DNA of 64,000 nt from Bradyrhizobium sp. B097 (GCF_038957035.1 NZ_CP152412.1:7126501-7190500), one strand, 5' to 3'; positions 9,945-20,582 are shown, numbered from the stretch's first letter. Made by a program: numbers and translations. Notes: generated from the sequence alone by a model not told the origin.

Positions 9945-10751
9945 TTTCAGGGTCTTCAGGCGCCGAGCTTAGTTATAAGCGGTGATGGAATAGGCAAGGT
10001 GAGCGTCGAGCTGATCGTGTCGATCGTAATAGTTGCGTTAGACTTTCGCTTCCTTGATCGTGCGGTTCATGCGATCGACCTTGGCATTGGTCCAGGGATG
10101 CTTGGCCGTTGTCACCCGATTCTCGATCCCGCTTTCTTGGCAACGCATATTGAGCATATGCGTCACGCATTTTGTCGTCGAACCGTTCGCATGGCAGCGG
10201 GAAGGTGAGCTGAATCCTATTGTCGGTGAGCAATGGGTGACTCTTGCAGGGGACATCCGCGATCAGAGCTGCGAGGAAGGCCGATGCGAGCTAGAGCTTG
10301 CCTCCAGCCATCCGGAGTCAGCGATGTCGATATGAAAATCGCCGATCGGATAAGCCTTGGAGTTTTTCTTCGAAGACTTGTCGCCTACGAACTCGCCCAA
10401 TCGGCTGATGCAGTGGCGCTGAGGCAGCGATGCAGGGGCGACCGCTTCAGATGTGGGATGGTCGGCTGCAATGCATAGAGGTAATCGGCGATATGTCGCC
10501 GGAAAGCGCCAATGATCGTCTCCTCGATGGAAAAGGTGATCGATCTGGCTTCCTTGGAACCTGTCGAACACGATCGGCGACAGTCTCGCGCTGCTCCGAC
10601 TTTGCGACAGTCTTCTGTAGCGCTTGGCGACTGCTCTCAGGCTCTCTTGACTATTTGTATTGCACGACGGACTGCCTCCGTCGTGGTGGCTCTCTGTGTA
10701 AAACCTGCTCCATAGCGCATCTTCAATCGTGCGACAAGGATGCACCATCAT
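9945..10751 (-). pseudogene. degenerate IS481-family transposase
   Basis: Fragments spread over two or three minus-strand frames spell an IS481 transposase: NTNSQESLRAVAKRY and, later, LPQRHCISRLGEFVGDKSSKKNSKAYPIGDFHIDIAD in one frame, LTDNRIQ in another, then GIENRVTTAKHPWTNAKVDRMNRTIKEAKV, a stop codon, and YYDRHDQLDAHL downstream. The integrase core is present but broken by frameshifts and a stop, so it cannot be active. Its 5' end abuts the stop codon of the Zn-ribbon gene at 10748. Confidence 0.75.
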
Positions 10752-11149
10752 AGTTTAGGACTAAGCACCGAAGGCACGACGAAGAGCGGAACAGGCAATC
10801 GCCCAATAGCGGGCCTGAACGCCACCTTGACCCTGGTACCGATCGAGAGCGTGAGCGGATCGGCATCAATCACATTGCTGAGCATAATCGGCCCCTCGCT
10901 CAGTGCAACATAGGCAACCACATAGGGCTCATTTCCCATCCGGTTCACAGAGAAAGAGTAAATCTCACCGTCGCCCGAAGACTCATGCCAGTCCAGCTCA
11001 GTCGAAAAGCAATGCGGGCAAATGCCTCGTGGATACCAGTGTGTCCTATGGCATAGCCGACACCGGGGCAGCACAAAGCGTCCGCCCGCAACCGCATCCC
11101 AAAACGCCTTGGTCTCTGGACTCTCCTCGATAAGGTCTGTGCCGATCAT
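10748..11149 (-). CDS. Zn-ribbon/OB-fold (DUF35) acyl-CoA-associated protein
   Basis: A 133-residue protein with a rubredoxin-like zinc ribbon (CRLCHRTHWYPRGICPHC, residues about 30-47) followed by an OB-fold domain (GDGEIYSFSVNRM, YVVAYVALSEGPIMLSNVI, GTRVKVAF). Proteins of this family pair with thiolase-like enzymes and bind acyl-CoA. Here it starts four bases after the thiolase stop, so the two are almost certainly co-transcribed and act together. Length is normal. Confidence 0.85.
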   Translation of the reverse strand: MIGTDLIEESPETKAFWDAVAGGRFVLPRCRLCHRTHWYPRGICPHCFSTELDWHESSGDGEIYSFSVNRMGNEPYVVAYVALSEGPIMLSNVIDADPLTLSIGTRVKVAFRPAIGRLPVPLFVVPSVLSPKL

Positions 11150-11153
11150 CGGA

Positions 11154-12308
11154 TCACTCCCGTTCCAGGATGAGGGTGGCGCTGCCGTGGCGAGTGCCCA
11201 TCAACCATCCAGTCCCGTGCGCAAGCGCGAGCGCGCAATCATCGACCTGAACAGCTGGATGCGCCTCACCCCGCAGCTGACGGACAGCTTCGATCACCTT
11301 GGTGATACCACCCCGCATCGCTGGATGGTTGTTGCAGAGGCCACCGCCGTCCGTATTGAAAGGCAATCGTCCAATACCGGAGATTAGATTGCCACCGGCG
11401 ACAAAACGACCGCCGGATCCCTTTTCGCAAAATCCAAGATCCTCCAACGCAATGAGGACAGTAATCGTGAAGCTGTCGTAGATTGACGCGTAGCGAATAT
11501 CGGTTGGCCTGACACCGGCCTCGGCGAAAGCGATGGCGCCCGATTGCCTGGCTGCCGAAGCAGTGAGCTCGACCTCGCCCGCCCACTGCCCTTGAACTGC
11601 TTCGCCCGCCCCAATTACCTTCACCCGTGGGCGCTTGAGACTCATTGCGATCTCAGGGCAGGTCACCACAATGGCACCGCCACCGTCAGATGTCACACAA
11701 CAATCAAAGCGGCGCAGAGGGTCGGAGACGATGGGAGACGACAACACGTCTTCCACAGAAGTCACCTTTCGGAGCATGGCTTGTGGATTGTGCTGCGCGT
11801 GGTGAGATGCAGCGACCTTGATCCATGCGAGCTGCTCGCTTGTGGTCCCATAGTCGTGCATGTGACGGCGTGCGCACATTGCATAAATGTCTGCCGTCTT
11901 AACTTGGAGCGGCGCCTCCCACATCGTGTTCGGCTGGGTGGTGTTCAGATGTGACTCGCTTCGTTCGCTGCGAGGGCGCCCGGCCAGGGTGACCAAAGCG
12001 ATACTACACTTTCCGGCTGCGATAACTTGCGCCGCGTGAGCGATGTGCAGCAGAGGTGCCGAACCGCCAATATCGGTTGAATCACAATGCCGCACTCTTA
12101 GATTCAAGAAATCGATCATCGTAAGCGGACCTGGACCCGGCGCATCGCCGGCGCAAAAATAGCCGTCGACGTCGTCTTTGGTCAGTCCGGCATCGGCGAG
12201 GGCGCCGGCAGCGCATTCTGCATGAAGTTGCACAACCGACTTGTCTGGCGCTTTTCGCGTGGGATGCTCGTAGATACCGACTATGTACGCTTGTTTGGTG
12301 AGAGCCAT
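11154..12308 (-). CDS. thiolase-family protein (SCP-x/lipid-transfer type)
   Basis: A 384-residue thiolase-fold protein. HCDSTDIGGSAPLLHIAHAA occupies the position of the thiolase nucleophile region, ASIYDSFTITVLIALEDLGF and FNTDGGGLCNNHPAMRGG match the C-terminal half, and the protein ends AHGTGWLMGTRHGSATLIL. The subfamily usually works with a DUF35 Zn-ribbon partner, found here directly downstream. Probable role: carbon-carbon bond cleavage or formation on a CoA ester in the pathway fed by the upstream FadB-type enzyme. Whether it is a true thiolase or an aldolase-type member cannot be decided. Confidence 0.8.
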   Translation of the reverse strand: MALTKQAYIVGIYEHPTRKAPDKSVVQLHAECAAGALADAGLTKDDVDGYFCAGDAPGPGPLTMIDFLNLRVRHCDSTDIGGSAPLLHIAHAAQVIAAGKCSIALVTLAGRPRSERSESHLNTTQPNTMWEAPLQVKTADIYAMCARRHMHDYGTTSEQLAWIKVAASHHAQHNPQAMLRKVTSVEDVLSSPIVSDPLRRFDCCVTSDGGGAIVVTCPEIAMSLKRPRVKVIGAGEAVQGQWAGEVELTASAARQSGAIAFAEAGVRPTDIRYASIYDSFTITVLIALEDLGFCEKGSGGRFVAGGNLISGIGRLPFNTDGGGLCNNHPAMRGGITKVIEAVRQLRGEAHPAVQVDDCALALAHGTGWLMGTRHGSATLILERE

Positions 12309-12378
12309 CGCTTCGCTGTCCTCTCATGGATGTCGGCAGTTGCACATCTACCGTCGACACGAAGTGCTGTCTTGATCC

Positions 12379-14475
12379 TCAGGACGCTTTCGCAATCGAC
12401 GCGAACGAAGCGAAGCTTTCACCTTTCGCGACCAGCCGCTTGAGCAGCGGCGCGGGCTCAAGTGATGCATCGCCGGTCTCGTTGGCGTAGCAGGCAAGCC
12501 GCTCCGCGACATGCTTCAGGCCGATTTGATCGGCCCAATACAGCGGGCCGCCGCGATAGATCGGCCAGCCATAGCCATACAGCCAGACCAAGTCGATGTC
12601 GCTCGGGCGAGACGCTACGCCCTCCTCTAGGATCCGAGCGGCCTCGTTGACCATCGGATAGTTTAGACGCTCAAGAATCTCTTGACAGCCGATCGCCCGA
12701 GGCTTGCGCCCTAGCCGAGCCCACGTCTCCTCTATCAGCCTCTCGACGTCGGGATCCGGTATGGGCGTACGTGATCCACCTTCATATTTGTACCAGCCCT
12801 TCCCAGTCTTTCGACCGTATCGACCAGCTTCGCATAGGGCATCCGCAATTTCTGACTTGATGCCCTGCTCCTTTCGAGCAAACCACCCGACATCCATGCC
12901 GGCCATGTCGCTCATCACGAATGGTCCCATTGGCATTCCAAACCTCGTCATGACCGCATCAATTTGCTGCGGCAGCGCGCCTTCGAGCAATAGCTCTTGC
13001 CTTTGCTTGTCGCTTTGATCCCACATACGATTGCCGACGAACCCATGGCAAAGGCCGACCACCACGGGCACTTTTGCGATTTGGCGCGAAATTGAAACGG
13101 CGGTCACCAGCGTGTCCGGCGCCGTTTGCGGCCCGCGCACAATCTCACACAACTTCATTACATTGGCCGGCCAAAAAAAGTGCATCCCTAACACGTCCTG
13201 CGGACGCCTTGTTTCATCGGCGATCTCGCCGATGCGCAAATACGATGTATTAGAAGCGATTATAGCGCCAGGTCTAGCGTATTTGTCGAGCTGTCTGAAT
13301 ACTTCCTTCTTGAGCGCCATAGTCTCGAACACGGCCTCAATCACAAGGTCAACGTTCTTGACACTATCAATACCGATGACGCCGTTAATCAGCGCCATCC
13401 GTTTCGCCGGCGCATCGGCCGGGATACTGCCACGAGCGGCGGAACCCACCCAGTTTTTCTGCATCAAGCCGATGCCGCGCTTGAGGTGCCGTTCGTTAGT
13501 GTCAATCAGCGTGACAGGAATGCCGGTATTGGCGAAGGACATTGCAATGCCGACTCCCATGGTTCCGGAGCCGATGACTGCAACGCGATCGACGGAGCGC
13601 GCCTTCGTATCGACAGGGAGGTCCGGGATCTTCCTGGCTTCGCGCTCCGCGAAAAACGCATAGCGCTGCGCCTTGGACTGCTCGCTCGCGACCAGCCTAT
13701 TAAACGTCTCGCGCTCCTTCTTCGATCCTTCCTCAAATGGAAGGTCGATAGCGCATTCCACGACATTGGCAGCGGCGAATGGCGCTTCCAGCCCTCGCGC
13801 CCGCTTGGCTATTGAAGAGAGCATATCGGTAAAGGTCGAGCGATCGGACCGTGCGGCAGACAGCTTTGAATCGTCATCTCGCAATTTGCGCAGCAGCCGC
13901 CTCTCGGCCAGCACTTTGCGCGCGAAAGCCTTACCGCCCACCTCCGGATTATCGACAATCTGCTCGATCAGGCCCCTGCTTAGGGCTTCGGCCGCGAGAA
14001 TCGGATCGCCAGTGGCGATCATCTTCAGTGCAAGCTCAGGTCCGACCGCACGCGGCAGGCGCTGGGTGCCGCCGCCACCAGGCAAGAGCCCCAGTTTGAC
14101 TTCAGGCAGGCCCAACTTCGCATCCTCCGTCGCAACCCGGAAATGGCAGGCTAGCGCCAACTCAAGCCCGCCCCCGAGTGCGTTGCCATGGATCGCAGCA
14201 ATGATAGGCTTCGGCGAGTTTTCCATTGTAGCTAGCAGTTCCTCCCACGTCGGCGGTCGAGACGGCCTACCAAGTTCGTTGATATCTGCCCCGGCAATGA
14301 ATGAACGGCCTGCGCACGTCAGCACGATTCCCCTTACCTCGGGGGCGGCAATCGCGACATTTACGGATTCCATGATACCGTCTTTCACCGCGGCGCTCAG
14401 TGCGTTCACAGGAGGATTGTTGACCGCGATGATCGCGATGTCTTCATGAAGTTTAAGCTTTACCAGTTCACTCAC
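12379..14475 (-). CDS. bifunctional enoyl-CoA hydratase/3-hydroxyacyl-CoA dehydrogenase
   Basis: A 698-residue FadB/FadJ-type fusion. The N-terminal crotonase domain carries the oxyanion-hole segments CAGRSFIAGADINEL and HGNALGGGLELALA and the LGLPEVKLGLLPGGGGTQR block. The NAD-binding domain follows (VAVIGSGTMGVGIA, then LGMHFFWPANVMKLCEIV with the catalytic His), then the C-terminal 3HCDH domains. The open frame extends upstream to 14556, but the GTG at 14475 has AAGGAG seven bases upstream and gives the normal family length. It heads an operon with the thiolase (70-base gap) and the Zn-ribbon gene. The substrate is some acyl-CoA, not necessarily a fatty acid. Confidence 0.9.
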   Translation of the reverse strand: MSELVKLKLHEDIAIIAVNNPPVNALSAAVKDGIMESVNVAIAAPEVRGIVLTCAGRSFIAGADINELGRPSRPPTWEELLATMENSPKPIIAAIHGNALGGGLELALACHFRVATEDAKLGLPEVKLGLLPGGGGTQRLPRAVGPELALKMIATGDPILAAEALSRGLIEQIVDNPEVGGKAFARKVLAERRLLRKLRDDDSKLSAARSDRSTFTDMLSSIAKRARGLEAPFAAANVVECAIDLPFEEGSKKERETFNRLVASEQSKAQRYAFFAEREARKIPDLPVDTKARSVDRVAVIGSGTMGVGIAMSFANTGIPVTLIDTNERHLKRGIGLMQKNWVGSAARGSIPADAPAKRMALINGVIGIDSVKNVDLVIEAVFETMALKKEVFRQLDKYARPGAIIASNTSYLRIGEIADETRRPQDVLGMHFFWPANVMKLCEIVRGPQTAPDTLVTAVSISRQIAKVPVVVGLCHGFVGNRMWDQSDKQRQELLLEGALPQQIDAVMTRFGMPMGPFVMSDMAGMDVGWFARKEQGIKSEIADALCEAGRYGRKTGKGWYKYEGGSRTPIPDPDVERLIEETWARLGRKPRAIGCQEILERLNYPMVNEAARILEEGVASRPSDIDLVWLYGYGWPIYRGGPLYWADQIGLKHVAERLACYANETGDASLEPAPLLKRLVAKGESFASFASIAKAS

Positions 14476-14833
14476 GCAGCGCTCCTTGAGTTTTTGTTCG
14501 ATTGCGGACGCTGCGGGCTTCGGAACGCAGCGAACCGCAGATGATGCTCGCGGCATCGCCGACCAGCTTGTCCATCATGGTGCGCAATGACCTTCGAATC
14601 GATCCTCAAACGATCCGACATGGAGGATCGTTTTCGCTATCAATGCTCTTCTGGACCGGCGCTGACGACTACGCGAAGCCGCGTGACCTCCAATGCTTAG
14701 CTAGATCTCGATCTCAGCCACCATGGAAATCGACTTCAGTAGTTACCCAACGACACAGGGTCAGGTGACCATTCACTTGCGCCAGTTGGCTCCTTGGACT
14801 GCCTATGCAAGCCCCCGAAGCGACCAATGCCCT

Positions 14834-16129
14834 TCAAGCGCCTCTTGCCCGCTTCATTGTCTCGGCTAGAGATGCTTCGAATATGTCCATGCCCTGATTC
14901 AATGTCTCCAAGTCGATCGTGAGCGCCGGCAAGAATTTTACGACCTGATCAATGGGTCCGCATCGTTCGATGATCAATCCCTTCTCAAATGCTTTCCGTA
15001 CCGTCGCCGCCGCGGTTTCAGCGATTTGGCAATCAAACCCCAATGCCATGCCTCGTCCGCGAACAACAAACCTGCCTCCGTGCTCGGATGAGATCGCCTC
15101 AAGCCGGTGGCGCATATGCTCTCCCATGCGCTGTACCCCTTCTGAGAACGTCCGGCTGCGCCAATAAATATCTATGGCTGCCGTAGCAGATACAAGGGCA
15201 AGGTTGTTGCCTCGGAACGTGCCAGTGTGTTCTCCCGGCTGCCACGCATCGCGTTCCTTTTTTAACAACAGCATTGATAATGGCAGGCCGTACCCACTTA
15301 GCGATTTCGACATCACCACAATATCTGGCGACAACTCCGCGAACTCGAAACTAAAGAATTCGCCCGTGCGACCGCAACCCATTTGGATATCGTCAACTAT
15401 AAAGAGAGCGCCGCACTCTTTTGCGATGGCCTGGATTGACTGCAACCATTTTTTTCCCGCTACATTTATTCCCCCCTCTCCCTGCACAGTTTCGACGAGA
15501 ATAGCAGCTGGAGGGTCGATACCACCGCTGTCGTCCAATAACACCTTCCGCAAGTAGTCAGCCGTATCTACTTCTGGCCCTAGATAGCCATCGTAAGGCA
15601 TTAACGTCGCGCCGAACAAACATATGCCGCTGGCTGTGCGAGAAAACCGACTACTGGTCACGGCAGTAGCGCCTAAGCTCATCCCATGATATCCGTGTGT
15701 AAAGGAGATGATGTTCTGACGCCCAGTGATTTTTCGCGAGAGCTTTAGAGCTGCCTCAATGGCATTCGCGCCTGTCGGCCCAGTAAACTGAAAACGATAA
15801 CTCTGCAGACCGCGTTCGCGAAGTATGACAGAGTCGAAAGTCTCCATGAATTCGCGCTTCGCAGGACACGCCAGATCAAGTCCGTGAATGACGGCATCCG
15901 ACGAGAGATACTCAGTAATCGCAGCTTTGATGTTGTAATTATTGTGACCGTAGTTCAGCGCTCCAGCACCGGAGAGGAAGTCAATTACCTCCAGGCCACT
16001 ATCCGTTAGCATAATGGAACCGCGCGCCCGACTGAAAACATCCGGGAACGAACGTGAGTACAAGCGGACATTCGACTCCAATGCTTCGAACACTCGCATG
16101 TTAGCTGGCCTGCCAACCACCTCGCCCAT
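14834..16129 (-). CDS. diaminobutyrate-2-oxoglutarate aminotransferase (EctB type)
   Basis: A 431-residue class III PLP aminotransferase that follows the EctB pattern closely: FEALESNVRLYSRSFP at the N-terminus, FLSGAGALNYGHNN, FTGPTGANAIEAALKL, VETVQGEGGINVAG, VDDIQMGCGRTGEFFSFE, the PLP lysine at about residue 275 (SKSLSGYGLP) and GEHTGTFRGNN. It interconverts aspartate semialdehyde and 2,4-diaminobutyrate. The ATG at 16129 is preceded by AAAGGAG. No ectA or ectC is nearby, so a role in diaminobutyrate use or in another product is as likely as ectoine synthesis. Confidence 0.85.
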   Translation of the reverse strand: MGEVVGRPANMRVFEALESNVRLYSRSFPDVFSRARGSIMLTDSGLEVIDFLSGAGALNYGHNNYNIKAAITEYLSSDAVIHGLDLACPAKREFMETFDSVILRERGLQSYRFQFTGPTGANAIEAALKLSRKITGRQNIISFTHGYHGMSLGATAVTSSRFSRTASGICLFGATLMPYDGYLGPEVDTADYLRKVLLDDSGGIDPPAAILVETVQGEGGINVAGKKWLQSIQAIAKECGALFIVDDIQMGCGRTGEFFSFEFAELSPDIVVMSKSLSGYGLPLSMLLLKKERDAWQPGEHTGTFRGNNLALVSATAAIDIYWRSRTFSEGVQRMGEHMRHRLEAISSEHGGRFVVRGRGMALGFDCQIAETAAATVRKAFEKGLIIERCGPIDQVVKFLPALTIDLETLNQGMDIFEASLAETMKRARGA

Positions 16130-16489
16130 CGTCCGTCTCCTTTGCAAGTAAAAGGCCCGTTAACAAGTACGTGTTCGTCAGTGCCCGGAGTGTGTATACA
16201 GCGACCGAGCGCGCGCACGTCTAGACTCTCGTCACTGCGTGTTGAGTGCGAGGCGCGCCTCCAGCCACGTACTTACATGAGAACCGAGAATCGCGGACCT
16301 ACTAAGACCAGCAGTATTCTAAGGCACCTTGGCGCCGCGCCGGAACCAAACAGGGTGAGCTAAGGCTTTCAAAGCGCAACAGGCCCCAGAACAGCGTGTC
16401 AAGGCAAAGCCGACAAACGCAGAGCCGATTTCCTAGGGTATTTTCCAGCGCTACCTCGTCATCGCCGCTGATTAACATGCGGTGGCTTC

Positions 16490-16891
16490 AACGCCGGCGA
16501 GAACCGAGGGTTGGTCTACAGTCGTAAGCACGCGATGCTTACGCCCCGCCGCCGATTGGTCATGGACGAAATCCAACCACGAGCTCTCGCCCGCTCGCGC
16601 GCCGGCTGAGACCGGCGACGATTGAGGTTGTCCGGCTTGTGTCGCACGACCTTGACCTGTAGCCTTGTTAACGCGGCGTCATGCTGGACGTCTCGCGGCC
16701 CGGCGCCGACCGACAATGTGTTTATCGAGGCCTTCAACGGCCGCTTCCGGGCCGAATGCCTCAACGCCCATTGGTTCCTCTCTCTTTTGCGGACGCCCGG
16801 GAAAAAGCAGAGCATTCACTTAGAGGCAATCGGCAAGCCACCGTCGATTTTGCTGCAAAACCACGTCGGCGCAACCAGCCCGCCAACGTGA
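16490..16891 (+). pseudogene. IS3-family OrfB C-terminal remnant
   Basis: The frame from about 16700 reads PTDNVFIEAFNGRFRAECLN followed by AHWFLSL, the conserved C-terminal integrase motif of IS3 (IS407-like) transposases. The homology then passes to the neighbouring frame (FADAREKAE) and back (LLQNHVGATSP). Upstream, from 16490, a frame with RRRLVMDEIQPRALA may be the preceding part of the same core. Frameshifts and a missing N-terminus make it a relic. Confidence 0.65.
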
Positions 16892-18170
16892 TTAGAGGCG
16901 CAAAACTCTCGTTCTGAATGGCCCAGACTTCGACCTCGCTGCATCGCCGACGCGCCTCGTGGTGAAGCCGGTCGAAAGCCGGATGCGGGAAATCTCCACG
17001 TCTGCCCGCTCATATGAGCCAATGAGAAGCAGCCATTATTGCGCGATCGTCGTATCTGCTTGCCTTGGCATTCGGGGTTGCTCGCGGATTGACCGATCCT
17101 GCACAGCAATCTTAGCAGCGGAGCCGAGCTTTGATCCCAGCTCTCGTAAAATCCCCCAGCGATCGCGCGAACTGTCCGCACGTTGTCAATCGCGTCCGTC
17201 CCTATCTGACCACTATGCGCCGTCCGGACCGAGGAGGCCTGAGCAAACGTGAACTGCCCGTTGTCCGAACTATCTACTCAGCGTCTGGCCCAATGCGAGC
17301 ATCTGAGGCATCGTGAGCGGATCGCTAAGCGCGGCCGAGGCGATCGAATACGAGGCGATGCGCGCGAATACCATCTCTGCCTTCGGCAGATGTATGGGCG
17401 CTGTCCATGGACACCTCTGGCCTCGATGGCGTCCAGCTCGTTCTGCATCACTTACCACTGGCTGCGATATGAGTAGCTGAGCCCCATCAGGGGAAACTAG
17501 AGACGGCGGCCCCCCTTTTGAAAATCGTGTGCGACTGACGCCTGGACCAGCTGTTTTCCGTTCCACTCAGCTTTGCGTCGCATTAACTCGCCGAAACGCG
17601 CCAGTGTTGCCGACGATCCCAGCGGGATCCACAATGACGTAGCCGTCTTCCTCGCAGCCGAGCGACGCCCGGAGGCGCTCGCTGAGCAGCTGCGCGAACG
17701 AGCGGCCCGTAACGCGCGCCGCCATCCAGGCCACATCTCGCTGTTTGCGCTCTTATACGCAAGCGCCTCGCCATGCATCCCGACCTTGTTGATCGCGCGC
17801 TCTTTGGCGAGAACCAAGGTTGCCGCCGTGTGGGAAACCGGGATTTTAACGAGGGGCGTGACACCGGTGTTGCCGGCATTCCAATAAGTGAACGCGAGAC
17901 GGATTGCGTCGCGCAGACGTTCTTCGCGGACGGTTCGAGCGGTCTCCGGCTGTCGCACGGTAGTGGCAATTCGACGCTCGAGCCGATGCGAAAAGCAGTC
18001 GGTGACGTCGGGCTTTTCTCCAAGACTGGCGAACACAGCAACGATTTGCGTGAGATCCTCGATGATCTGGGCCGCGGCAGTGGCAATGTCAGCGAACAGT
18101 CTGTGATGCGCAAGCGCAACGTAAGCCATCGCGCGCTGAATCGACTAGAAGTGGTGAAAAACGGCGGGCG
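16892..18170. other. no supportable gene
   Basis: About 1.3 kb with competing ORFs on both strands. The longest, minus strand 17497-18129, overlaps a plus-strand ORF from 17773 and has no motif I recognise. I treat the stretch as decayed DNA between IS remnants. Confidence 0.4.
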
Positions 18171-18179
18171 GCGGCGAAC

Positions 18180-18465
18180 ACCGACATGCGCAAAGGCTTC
18201 GCTTCGTTGGCGTTGCGATGCAAGAGGCGCTGCACCGCGATCCGCTGAGTGATCATTTGTTCTGCTTCAACGGGCATCGAGGCGATTTATTGAAGGTGAT
18301 CTGGGATGATGGCCGGGCGCCTGCTTGTAGAAGAGCTGGAGAGAGTCCGTTTTATGGCCGTCGCTGGTGGACGGCGTGGTGTCGATCTCGCAGGCGCAGA
18401 TGAACTATCTGTTGTCCGGCATCAATTGGCGCCGTCCGCATCACGCCGTCCGCAATCTTTGGTCA
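18180..18465 (+). pseudogene. IS66-family TnpB remnant
   Basis: The plus strand reads DMRKGFASLAL in one frame, QEALHRDPLSDHLFCFNGHRGDLLKVIWDDG in the next, and QAQMNYLLSGINWRRPHHAV at the end. These are the successive landmarks of IS66 TnpB (compare the intact copy at 6210-6557). At least two frameshifts are needed, so the gene is dead. Confidence 0.7.
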
Positions 18466-19052
18466 TACGAACTAGCAGCCGTCGAGGCGCTTGTACCTCA
18501 ATTGAGATCGCAGGACTCGTCGGATGCAGCGTAACAGCCGGTGCGTGGCACCTCATCCATGCTAGCCATTGTTCGAGCGGCCACTTCCCTGCGTCGTAAA
18601 ACGATACAACCGGTCGGCGAACGCCTCTTACTGCGCGACGCCGCCACCGTATGGTCGATTCCTCCGCAATGAGCCCGGATCTATAGATCGTCATGAGCCA
18701 TAGACGGGCACATTTGCGTGCTGTCGACCTGACGGAGCTGGCCAGCTTAGTGAAGCGCCATTTCCGACAGCGCGGACTTGCGAACGAGCACCGATCGTAA
18801 GGACGATATGCCAAATATGTAAGATGATTAAGGCCGCAAGGGCCATGTCTCGAACACCTGATGTCGCGATACACAACTATAATATTCGCAATTGACTGCT
18901 GCTTTGGCATTGAATCCTTACGATCTGTGGCGCGGTCAACGACCAAGAATGGTAATTGATCTGCACAACGGAAGAATGTCACTGATTGTCGTAATGAGCC
19001 CGACCAGCTGAACGTGCTGGAAAGGAGAATGCAATTCAAAGGAAGGTACGGC

Positions 19053-20393
19053 ATGCGGCGCAATGACATGAAACTCGGACTATTCCTCGTTCAGGCAGGA
19101 CATCATGAGGGGGCATGGCGCGATCCGAACGTGCCGGCGACCGGTGGAATTGATATCCACCACTATGCTCAGATGGCAGCGCTTGCGGAGCACGCGGCAT
19201 TTCACTTCGTGTTTCTTGCCGATTGCCCATGCGTATTAGAACGAGATCACGCACATATAGCTCGTGTAAGCCGAAACGATGGATTCGAGCCGCTCACGCT
19301 GCTTTCGGCACTTTCATCGAGATCACACAACATCGGCCTTGTCGCGACAGCGACGACCACGTACCACCAACCGTATCACCTTGCTCGCATGTTCGCTTCA
19401 GTCGACCACCTATCGCAGGGGCGTGCAGGCTGGAACATTGTCACGTCGGGAGCTAAGTTCGAAGCCTCGAATTTCGGCGACAAGGACCTTCCGGATCATG
19501 ACCTGCGCTATGCTCGAGCCCGAGAATTCGTGCAAGTTGTAAAGATCCTTTGGGACACGTGGGAGGACGACGCTTTCATTCGTAACAAGCAAAGCGGTAT
19601 TTTCGCTGACACCACAAAATTGCATCTACCTGACCATCGAGGAAATTATTTCTCAGTCAGAGGCCCACTGAACATCGCAAGGCCGCCTCAAGGATATCCC
19701 GTTTTGGTCCAGGCAGGCGCATCCGATGCTGGAGTACGGTTCGCTGCCGAACTCGCCGAGGTCATTTTCACTTCTGCGCCTTCTTTGGCGCAGGGTAAGC
19801 GGTACTACGCAACTCTCAAAGAGGAAGCGCGCGGACTTGGGCGCGACGACGATGAGGTGCTAATTATGCCGGGCATTATTCCTATCGTTGGCAGGACTAA
19901 ACAGGAAGCATCTGACAAGCTTCAAAGATTACAGTCGGATACGCACATTGACGTGCAGATGGGATTGGCTGAGCGCCTTTTAGGCTTTGTCATCGATCTT
20001 CGTTCAGTGAACCTCGACTCACTGGTGCCCGAGACTTTACCGCAGACGAATTTCACGCAGAGTATTCAGAAGCTGCTTCTCGAGCTGGCCGGGCAGAAGA
20101 AATTCACTTGGAGACAACTGATCCGCCACATATCAGACAGCAGAACCACCTCCATGGTCGTCGGAACTCCGGACGAAGTTGCCGACATTATGGTGGATAC
20201 ATTTGACCAACGTGCGGCTGACGGATTCAATGTAATGCCAGCGACCGTCCCTGGGGGACTCAAGGATTTTATTGAGCTCGTCGTCCCCGAATTGCGCCGA
20301 CGAGGCAAATTCAGATCCGGATATTGCGGACAAACACTAAGAGAGAATCTCGGTCTCAAGCGGCCGCTCAATCGTTTCACGGAGCGGATGTAA
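19053..20393 (+). CDS. LLM-class flavin-dependent monooxygenase (NtaA/SnaA/DszA type)
   Basis: A 446-residue bacterial luciferase-like protein of the nitrilotriacetate monooxygenase group. MKLGLFLVQAGHHEGAWRDP, IDIHHYAQMAALAEHAAFHF, EPLTLLSALSSRSHNIGLVAT and SQGRAGWNIVTSG are family landmarks, as are YFSVRGPLNIARPPQGYPVL and the C-terminal FNVMPATVPGGLKDFIELVVPEL. Such enzymes need FMNH2 from a separate reductase, and none is adjacent. The ATG at 19053 is preceded by AAGGAAGG; the earlier in-frame starts at 19014 and 19029 lack correct spacing. The substrate is unknown. Confidence 0.85.
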   Translation: MRRNDMKLGLFLVQAGHHEGAWRDPNVPATGGIDIHHYAQMAALAEHAAFHFVFLADCPCVLERDHAHIARVSRNDGFEPLTLLSALSSRSHNIGLVATATTTYHQPYHLARMFASVDHLSQGRAGWNIVTSGAKFEASNFGDKDLPDHDLRYARAREFVQVVKILWDTWEDDAFIRNKQSGIFADTTKLHLPDHRGNYFSVRGPLNIARPPQGYPVLVQAGASDAGVRFAAELAEVIFTSAPSLAQGKRYYATLKEEARGLGRDDDEVLIMPGIIPIVGRTKQEASDKLQRLQSDTHIDVQMGLAERLLGFVIDLRSVNLDSLVPETLPQTNFTQSIQKLLLELAGQKKFTWRQLIRHISDSRTTSMVVGTPDEVADIMVDTFDQRAADGFNVMPATVPGGLKDFIELVVPELRRRGKFRSGYCGQTLRENLGLKRPLNRFTERM

Positions 20394-20582
20394 GCAATGG
20401 GCTGTGAAACGGTGCCGGAGCCGTCGAGGGGAAATCGCTTTTGACAAGGTGGTACTCGACGTTTCTAGCTTGGGTGGCCTGGACAGGCCGAAGCTTGCAG
20501 TTTCGTATTCTTTGAGATGAATATAGCCGCTGGCGGGCGCAGCTTCCGGCTGACAGCCGCAACAGAGACAGAGGCGTAAACT

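Noticed and set aside
17497..18129. A 210-codon minus-strand ORF in the IS-remnant region.
   Set aside because: It overlaps an equally long plus-strand ORF, shows no known motif and is flanked by relics. Coding status could not be decided.
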